Shown in pieces: positions 57,628 to 64,000 of a stretch of DNA of 64,000 nt. Every line of letters starts with the position of its first letter. Within the stretch, counting starts at the first letter, position 1. The stretch lies in NCBI RefSeq assembly GCF_042186555.1, contig NC_133334.1, positions 210,989,332 to 211,053,331 on the forward strand, read 5' to 3'. Origin of the DNA: Aquarana catesbeiana. Lineage: Eukaryota > Chordata > Amphibia > Anura > Ranidae. The position numbers and the translations under genes were made by a program. The notes under the pieces were generated by a model that saw nothing but the letters and a program-made list of their open reading frames with translations, did no database searches and was not told the DNA's origin.

Positions 57628-57723
57628 CCCTTTGTTTAGAAAGTTTGAAGACCCCTGTACTATAGCACAGGCCATCCCTTTGTTTAGAAAGTTTGAAGAC
57701 CCCTGTACTATAGCACAGGCCAT
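57628..57723. repeat. Perfect 48-bp tandem duplication
   Basis: Two identical 48-bp units (57628-57675 and 57676-57723), starting CCCTTTGTTTAGAAAGTTTG. They sit 118 bp before BBS1 exon 17. Confidence 0.92.
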
Positions 57724-57841
57724 GTCTCATACTCCTGACACTGAACTGTGAACCTTTGCAATTGTAAAATTATTTTTTGCTGGGTTTTTGTACCATTGTC
57801 ACCTTTATTTCAGATTGAACCGACATGTATTCTCTTTATAG

Positions 57842-57928
57842 GTTTTTGTCTTGAAAGAGGGGAAAAGCACACCACTGATCACTGCCCATATCAGTATGCC
57901 AGTCAGTGAAGGACTGGTAGCTGCCTGA
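57842..57928 (+). CDS. BBS1: BBS1 exon 17 (last coding exon, stop TGA)
   Basis: This exon has 28 codons plus TGA: VFVLKEGKSTPLITAHISMP then VSEGLVAA. The acceptor is TTTATAG at 57835-57841. The end (M-P-x-S-E-G-L-x-A-A-stop) matches the human protein end exactly in length. The coding length of the whole gene therefore equals the human one from exon 3 on. Confidence 0.96.
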   Translation, partial: VFVLKEGKSTPLITAHISMPVSEGLVAA

Positions 57929-58644
57929 TCAGAACTTCAAAAGTCTAGTTGCCTGGAAGGAGGCTTCAAAACACATACCAAGATGAAGAGTCTACAAACG
58001 CAAAAGGATCAGTATAATATGCATGTAGATTTATTAAGGCTGCGTTTCACAAATTTGTTCTCCTAAGATTTCAGTGTATTTTTGCAACTACCTTTGAGGC
58101 ACAGCTTTTTGTGACCAAGCATTAAAACATTGGTTATTGGGGAGAAAAAGGCAATGTCTGCCCACTGTGCCCTCCACATTTACAGCCTTGTCAGCTTCTA
58201 CATATAAGCATCTTAAAATATTATCAGTGAATGTTAAACCAGCAAACATAAGTGCAGGAATCTTTCATCACATTCCTATGGGGTCAAAAATACACAGAAG
58301 TATATAATCAGTTTTTATCAATTTAATATCATTGACGATGTAATATTTTCACTATAAGATTTTACAAACGAATCAATGATTATCTATGCTTATGTTAGTT
58401 TTTTTGGGGTTTTTTGTATGGGGGGGAGAGAATTATGTGACTGAGTTGTCAGTTCTGAACTGTGCATACACTCACTCATTTTAGCTATTAGAACTAGAAA
58501 GTCATAAAGACCAGTTCTAGGTCATGGTAGGTGAAAGGTTTAAGAGTGTGTGGGTACATTTCTACTGTTTTCATATAAAGTAAAAAAACTTGGCATGTAC
58601 TTTGAATAACAATGTCTGAAACAGGTAAAAATGTGGCTTTCTAC
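57929..58644 (+). other. BBS1 3' UTR and flank
   Basis: Sequence directly after the stop codon, without repeats recognised up to the hAT element at 58645. The ATTAAA candidate is at 58123; the true end is unknown. Confidence 0.5.
58123..58128 (+). promoter_or_regulatory. Candidate BBS1 poly(A) signal ATTAAA
   Basis: ATTAAA lies 195 nt after the BBS1 stop codon, the first close match to a poly(A) signal in the 3' flank. A T/G-rich stretch (TTGGTTATTGGGG) follows within about 20 nt. No AATAAA was seen between the stop and the hAT element at 58645. Not proven without transcript ends. Confidence 0.4.
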
Positions 58645-59352
58645 CAGGGGCGTAACTACCACCATAGCGACCCATGCGGGCGCTATGGGGCCCGCAGCCA
58701 AGTGGGGCCCAGTGAGGATGAGAGCACCGTCGGCGCAGTCTCCCAGCCAGGGGAAGAGAGAGGAGAGGAAGAGGCAAGCTGTGACCTGTGCCCAATGCAG
58801 CGTGACCTGTGCCCAATACAGCGTTGCCTGTGCCCAATACAGCCTGGTCTGCCTGTGCCCCATACAGCCTCACCTGTGCAGAGGAAGAGGCAAGCCACCC
58901 GGATCAGCAGAGAGCGGGATTGCCCGATGTAATAGCTTTCATTAGAACTTCCAGTGTTCCCGGGGCTCACTTCACATAGCTCCACCTCTTGGCCCGGCGC
59001 CTTTGATAGACAGAACGCCAATCTAATGCGGGACGTGTGACGTCATGGGGCACAGGTCACGCTGCATTGGGCACAGGTTACGTTGTATGGGGCACAGGTC
59101 ACACTGCATTGTGCACAGGTCACGCTGCATGGGGCACAGGTCACGCTGCATGGGGCACAGGTCACGCTGCATGGGGCACAGGTCACGCTGCATGGGGCAC
59201 AGGTCACGCTGCATTGTGCACAGGTCACACTATATGTGGCACAGGTCACGCTGCATTGACACTAGGGCAGCTGTGGGGGGGGGGGGCTGTTTGCAGGGGG
59301 GGCCCATACAACATTTTGCTATGGGGCCCTGCTATTTCTAGTTACGCCCCTG
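58645..59352. mobile_element. hAT-type non-autonomous element with 8-bp target duplication
   Basis: Ends CAGGGGCGTAACTA and complement TAGTTACGCCCCTG, flanked by perfect 8-bp repeats CTTTCTAC (58637-58644, 59353-59360), which is the hAT hallmark. The interior carries two minisatellite blocks in opposite orientation. No transposase is encoded. Confidence 0.88.
59041..59260. repeat. 21-bp minisatellite (GGGGCACAGGTCACGCTGCAT)
   Basis: About ten tandem copies of a 21-bp unit, GGGGCACAGGTCACGCTGCA plus T, with small changes. The unit length is a multiple of three and lacks stops, so all reading frames look open; these are not genes. The complementary motif GTGACCTGTGCCCAATGCAG recurs at 58785-58865 inside the same hAT element. 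Confidence 0.9.
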
Positions 59353-59425
59353 CTTTCTACTGATCATTAGGACACTAGTATTCTGCAGGCACGGGGGAGA
59401 GCAGTCCTTACAAACCAGCAACATA

Positions 59426-61055
59426 CAGTGGCTTGCGAAAGTATTCGGCCCCCTTGAACTTTTCAACCTTTTGCCACATTTCAGGCTTCAAACATAAAGA
59501 TATAAAATTTTAATTTTTTGTGAAGAATCACCAACAAGTGGGACACAATTGTGAAGTGGAACGAAATCTATTGGATATTTTAAACTTTTTTAGCAATTAA
59601 AAAACTGAAAAGTGGTGCGTGCAAAATTATTCGGCCCCTTTACTTTCAGTGCAGCAAACTCACTCCAGAAGTTCAGCGAGGATCTCTGAATGATCCAATG
59701 TTGTCCTAAATGACTGATGGTGATAAATAGAATCCACCTGTGTGTAATCAAGTCTCTGTATAAATGCACCTGCTCTGTGATAGTCTCAGGGTTCTGTTGA
59801 AAGCGCAGAGAGCATCATGAAGACCAAGGAACACACCAGGCAGGTCCGTAATACTGTTGTGGAGAAGTTTAAAGCCGGATTTGGATACAGAAAGATTTCC
59901 CAAGCTTTAAACATCCCAAGGAGCACTGTGCAAGCGATCGTTTTGAAATGGAAGGAGTATCAGACCACTGCAAATCTACCAAGACCTGGCTGTCCCTCTA
60001 AACTTTCAGCTCAGACAAGGAGAAGACTGATCAGAGATGCAGCCAAGAGGCCCATGATCACTCTGGATGAACTGCAGAGAACTACAGCTGAGGTGGGAGA
60101 GTCTGTCCATAGGACAACAATCAGTCGTACACTGCACAAATCTGGCCTTTATGGAAGAGTGGCAAGAAGAAAGCCATTTCTCAAAGATATCCATAAAAAG
60201 TCTCGTCTAAAGTTTGCCACAAGCCACCTGGGAGACACACCAAACATGTGGAAGAAGGTGCTTTGGTCCGATGAAACCAAAATCTAACTTTTTGGCCACA
60301 ATGCAAAACGATATGTTTGGCGTAAAAGCAACATAGCTCATCACACTCAACACACCATCCCCACTGTCAAACATGGTGGTGGCAGCATCATGGTTTGGGC
60401 CTGCTTTTCTTCAGCAGGGACAGGGAAGATGGTTAAAATTGAGGGGAAGATGGATGCAGCCAAATACAGGACCATTCTGGGTGAAAACCTGTTGGAGTCT
60501 GCAAAAGACCTGAAACTGGGACGGAGATTTATCTTCCAACAAGACAATGATCCCAAACATACAGCAAAATCTACAAAGGAATGGTTCACAAATAAACGTA
60601 TCCAGGTGTTAGAATGGCCAAGTCAAAGTACAGACCTGAATCCAATCGAGAATCTGTGGAAAGAGCTGAAAACTGCTGTTCACAAACGCTCTCCATCCAA
60701 CCTCACTGAGCTCGAGCTGTTTTGCAAGGAAGAATGGGCAAGAATTTCAGTCTCTCGATGTGCAAAACTGATAGAGACATACCCCAAGCGACTTGCAGCT
60801 GTAATCGCAGCAAAAGGTAGCTCTGCAAAGTATTAACGCAAGGGGGCCGAATAATTTTGTACGCCCCACTTTTCATTTTTTTATTAGTTAAAAAAGTTTC
60901 AAAAATCCAAAAGATTTCGTTCCACTTCACAATTGTGTCCCACTTGTTGGTGATTCTTCACAAAAAATAAAAATTTTATATCTTTATGTTTGAAGCCTGA
61001 AATGTGGCAAAAGGTTGAAAAGTTCAAGGGGGCCGAATACTTTCGCAAACCACTG
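59426..61055 (+). mobile_element. Nearly intact Tc1 transposon with IR/DR-type ends
   Basis: A 1630-bp element flanked by TA (59424-59425, 61056-61057). Both inverted repeats are about 215 bp (59426-59642 and 60839-61055) and differ at roughly a dozen positions. Each carries an outer GTATTCGGCCCCCTT and an inner ATTATTCGGCCCC copy, the IR/DR arrangement known from Tc1 elements such as Sleeping Beauty. It is the best-preserved transposon in the window and lies about 1.5 kb 3' of BBS1. Confidence 0.93.
59817..60839 (+). pseudogene. Tc1 transposase, full length except one nonsense codon
   Basis: A single reading frame of about 340 codons from ATG 59817, interrupted only by TAA at 60285-60287 (codon 157). 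Relatives have Glu here (SDETKIELFG), so a single G-to-T change explains it. Order: N-terminal paired-like DNA-binding region (MKTKEHTRQVRNTVVEKFKA; GYRKISQALNIPRSTVQAIV), GRPS-like linker written GCPSKL, second HTH (HRTTISRTLHKSGLYGRVAR), then the DDE domain with Asp152 (SDETK), Asp243 (QQDNDPKH) and Glu278 (NPIENLW), i.e. DD34E spacing. It ends KRLAAVIAAKGSSAKY. Length fits the usual ~340 residues. Confidence 0.92.
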
Positions 61056-61057
61056 TA

Positions 61058-62116
61058 CTTTATGTGCTATTCAGATATAGAATTTCATGTGTCATATACA
61101 TTCTATGTGCAATAATCTAACTGCACGATTGATAATGACCACGATTTGATTGTTTGAGAAAGGTACAATACTTTAAATAGAGAATGGTGCTTTTTAAATT
61201 CTGCCTAACCTGCGAGGAACTTTACTGGCAGCGATCGCCACCCGCCTTCTAAAAAGTACTAGTTACTTGGCTATCTCAGGCAATGGCCTGCTCAAGCATG
61301 CGTGCTAGTGAAGTCAGAACTTATGCATACTTGGAACTGGGCAGTAAGGCAAAAAGGTTCTGAAGTCTGTGAATCTACATGAAAACCAGGAAACCTAGCA
61401 TATTAGAAGGAATGTCAGCAAAGGCAGTCTGCAAGTTCTTTTAGTTTAGGGTTCTCTCAATAGCTAGGGGGCCATGATTCACTGCTGCTGATATATGAAT
61501 AATGTTTTACAAATCCTTGGAAGCGTTTTGTCATTTATTTATGTGTGTTTATATGTAAGTAAATAGAAATACATTTTACAGTACGTCTATCAATTTTAAT
61601 GGGTCAGAATTTACAGAAGTTTCAGCTATAGATCGTATTGGGTAGGCTGAATTAGAGCTGCACGATTCTGGCTAAAATGAGAATCACAATTTTTTTTGCT
61701 TAGAAGATAGATCACAATTCTGTCACGATTCTCACAGCGTAACATCATCTTTCACATTAAAACAAAAAAAATTTGGCTAACTTTTACTGTTTCGTTTTGT
61801 TTTTTTTTATATTCATTGAAGTGTATTTTTTCCCAAAAAATTGCATTTGAAAGACCGCTGGGAAAATACAGTGTGACATAAAATATTGCAGCAATTGCCA
61901 TTTTATTCCCTAGGGTCTCTGCTAAAATATATATAATATAATGTTTTGGGGTTCCAAGTAATTTTCTAGCAAAAAATATTGATTTTAACTTAAGAAAGAA
62001 GTGTCAGAAAAAGATTTAGACTTTAAGTGGTTAAACTTCCTGCATTTAGGTTGTTGAAAACTTGGCAGACTGCCTGGATTATTTATTTACACAGAAGTTT
62101 TCTCCCTTTGATCTAA
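61058..62116. other. Intergenic, nothing coding seen
   Basis: AT-rich. 61650-62040 looks like a worn interspersed repeat (TTAGAGCTGCACGATTCTGG, also echoed at 62640-62690 as GTGCAGCTCTAGGCTGAAT), which encloses the MITE at 62117. No exon recognised. Confidence 0.45.
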
Positions 62117-62498
62117 GGCCCCTTTCACACATGCGGACCGTATGTCCGTATTTCATCCATCCGTTTTCGGATGAAATACGGACATACATGCATCCCTATG
62201 GGATAGCGGGTGTCAGCGGATGTACATCCGCAAACACCCGATGTCGTCCGGCTCCGCTCTCGTCCGATTCTGCGGACGGAAGAAAATCCTATTTTTCTAT
62301 CCGTCTGCAGAGCGGATCGGATGAACACGGACAGACGGTCTGTGTTCCTCCGATCCCCCATAGGGGAGAGCGGAGATCTGACAGGGCGGTCCCTGCACAG
62401 TGTGCGGGTCCCGCCCTGTCATCTGCCTGCTCAGCTGGGGAAAACGGAGGATGTTCACGGGGCGGATCAACACGGATCCGTCTCGTGTGAAAGGGGCC
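62117..62498. mobile_element. TAA-flanked MITE, second GGCCCC-family copy
   Basis: It has the same ends as the 1675 copy (GGCCCCTTTCACAC / GTGTGAAAGGGGCC) with TAA at 62114-62116 and 62499-62501. Open frames in it (e.g. 142 codons at 62062) are chance products of GC-rich DNA. Confidence 0.75.
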
Positions 62499-62501
62499 TA
62501 A

Positions 62502-64000
62502 GAAGGAAGTTTAGTTAAAATGTATCAAGTTAAAGACTTGGCAGAATGCCCAATGCTTTCTTTTGACAACTTAGTGGGCAGATAAAGTCTCTCCACTTGT
62601 TTATATGAAAGAATCAGCAAACTTTGCAGGACAGATTGTCAGAGGGGGTGAATCGAGATCACTATTTAACGATTAATTGTGCAGCTCTAGGCTGAATCAC
62701 AGATTTATTTTCCGTCTCTTGAGGACTCCACCAACAAGATCACCTTTCCATAGGGTCTGATTGTCTTCCTTCCAACAAATTTTCACCAAAGAATGTTTAG
62801 ATTTAATTGTTGGGCAATATAACCTTTACACCTGACCGTTTATTGCCAGTAACCCAGAATCCATTTATGCCAGACCAGTGGAAGCCTGTCTCAGTTTCAA
62901 AATTTAAAACATTTCTCAGCCTGAATTTAAAAAAAAGTGAAATCCAAAAAAGGGAGTCTCCAAAATAGAAAAAAACTTCAGTCATATTGGTCCACACACC
63001 CAATCCACCACATGTGCATATATTCTTCATTCATGCCCTAGACTTGATGTCAAAATATCATGAGATTTTTGTGACCATTCTAAGCCCTAAGGAGAAATGA
63101 TTACCCTGTGTGGGGTATATGGCTTATGTGACCACCTGTAATTAAAAGTGGTTGTAAACCCACAAAAAAAAACTGCAAGACAAAGCCATAATGAGCTAGT
63201 ATGCATAGCATACTAGTTCAATATGAATTACTTACCTTCGATGGAAGCCCCTGCAGCGGTTCTTGTACACCGCTCCGGCTGGCAACATCGCTCCCGGAGT
63301 TACTTCCAGGTATCGTGGGCTCCGGCGCTGTGATTGGCAGGAGCTGCGATGACATCACTCCCGAGAATGCGCACAGGAGCCACCGGCAATGGCATACTAG
63401 CTGACGATGACATCTGCACATGCTGATACAGGGGATATTTCCAAAACTGTGCAGGTTTAGGAGATATCCGGGGTAGCTAGAGGTAAGCCTTATTATAGGC
63501 TTACCTGTAGTAAAAAAGTGGTTGTAAAGGGTTTACAACCACTTTAAGAGGTCAATTTTTTGCAGGTGAGAGAACACGCAAATGGCAGGATAGGTGTTTT
63601 ACTGTGTGGCACACATACAGTTGTGGGAAGATTACACTAGAGATTAAATGAAGACATAGGACTGATTGATACATTGATTATATTATGTTGATTGTTCACA
63701 TTTTTAGCAGTGTATCTTATGCAGTGGGTTGTACTAATTAATTTGGATGTAGGGATTGTAAATTTAAGCTGATCATAGACGGTTTAAATAGATCGTTACA
63801 AACCATGTATCCATGAACCATTATTCTTCAATTGATCAACTTTGGTACAACCAGTTGGATTTTTCATGTGATTTATTGCCAGGGCTATAGCTGCTAGCAA
63901 TAATCACTGTGTTCTCCCGGCCAGGACAGCTCCCTGCCCCCACCCTCCCTCACTGGAAGAACACAATAGCTCTGTTGGAGGGATTTGAAGGAATCAAGGA
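62502..64000. other. Intergenic, nothing coding seen
   Basis: Apart from the MITE at 63142-63547, no gene, RNA or exon of a neighbouring gene was found up to the window edge. Confidence 0.45.
63142..63547. mobile_element. TTAA-flanked MITE, second copy of the AAAGTGGTTGTAAACCC family
   Basis: It shares with 2147-2581 both ends, the AGCTAGTATGCATAGCATAC palindrome, the AGGTAAGCCTTATTATAGGC block and the CCGGTTCTTG... core. TTAA lies at both edges. Confidence 0.78.

Larger units (their letters stand above)
15389..57928 (+). other. BBS1: BBS1 gene body (exons 3-17; 5' end outside window)
   Basis: This spans fifteen exons that together encode the BBS1 subunit of the BBSome, the coat-like complex that moves membrane proteins into and out of cilia and is recruited by the GTPase ARL6/BBS3 (known for the family). 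The coding pieces are 35, 273, 47, 39, 73, 132, 107, 121, 159, 70, 159, 134, 135, 87 and 87 nt, total 1658 nt. As far as I recall the human gene, this equals human c.125-1782 exon for exon. Every intron is GT/AG and all phases join in one open frame to a TGA stop. Introns range from 88 bp (exon 3-4) to about 8 kb (exon 7-8) and hold most of the transposons in the window. The first two exons (start codon and roughly 41 residues) were not found. Confidence 0.97.

Noticed and set aside
59023..59363. Long open frames on both strands (repeated MQRDLCP / MGHRSRC peptides)
   Set aside because: They are produced by a 21-bp tandem repeat whose length is a multiple of three and lacks stops; the repeat lies in a hAT element.
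62062..62490. 142-codon open frame
   Set aside because: Falls in a GC-rich palindromic MITE; the opposite strand is equally open.

Overview
The window looks like nuclear DNA from a vertebrate, most likely an anuran amphibian (a ranid-like frog is my best guess). The reasons are a single widely spaced spliced gene with GT/AG introns of 88 bp to about 8 kb, and a very dense load of Tc1/mariner, hAT, TTAA-flanked and TAA-flanked DNA transposons, CR1/L2-like LINEs and Penelope-like elements. The species is inferred from repeat style, not proven.

Only one host gene is supported: BBS1 (Bardet-Biedl syndrome 1, a BBSome subunit) on the + strand. Fifteen coding exons, equivalent to human exons 3-17, run from 15389 to the stop codon at 57926-57928. 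They sum to 1658 nt, all phases join in one open frame, and all splice sites are GT/AG. Exons 1-2 (start codon and about 41 residues) were not found and are presumably upstream. Exons 3-13 encode the beta-propeller and exons 14-17 the C-terminal ear-like (GAE) region. A candidate poly(A) signal lies at 58123.

Layout. 1-15388: presumed intron 2 or upstream DNA, filled with repeats: TTAA elements at 275, 5293 and 9902, a Tc1 copy at 3714, a Tc1-derived foldback at 8203, and a young Penelope-like element with inverted long repeats and a GIY-YIG endonuclease ORF at 12503-15215. 15389-24427: exons 3-7. 24428-32403: a large intron with TTAA, hAT and Tc1 elements, the Tc1 copy carrying a nested retro-insertion. 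32404-37916: exons 8-13. 37917-43317: an intron with a composite of TTAA elements and LINE, a mariner relic, and a Tc1 copy ending 42 bp before exon 14. 43318-48189: exons 14-15, separated by a hammerhead-ribozyme-bearing 239-bp insertion and two opposed LINE fragments. 48190-57928: exons 16-17 with more Tc1-like DNA and MITEs. 57929-64000: 3' flank with a hAT element carrying opposed minisatellites, a nearly intact Tc1 transposon with one nonsense codon, and MITEs.

The most unusual items are the hammerhead-like ribozyme at the very start of a short retro-insertion with perfect 15-bp target duplications (44087-44325), the related but decayed hammerhead motif in both arms of the Penelope-like element, and the long Tc1-derived hairpin at 8203-9126.
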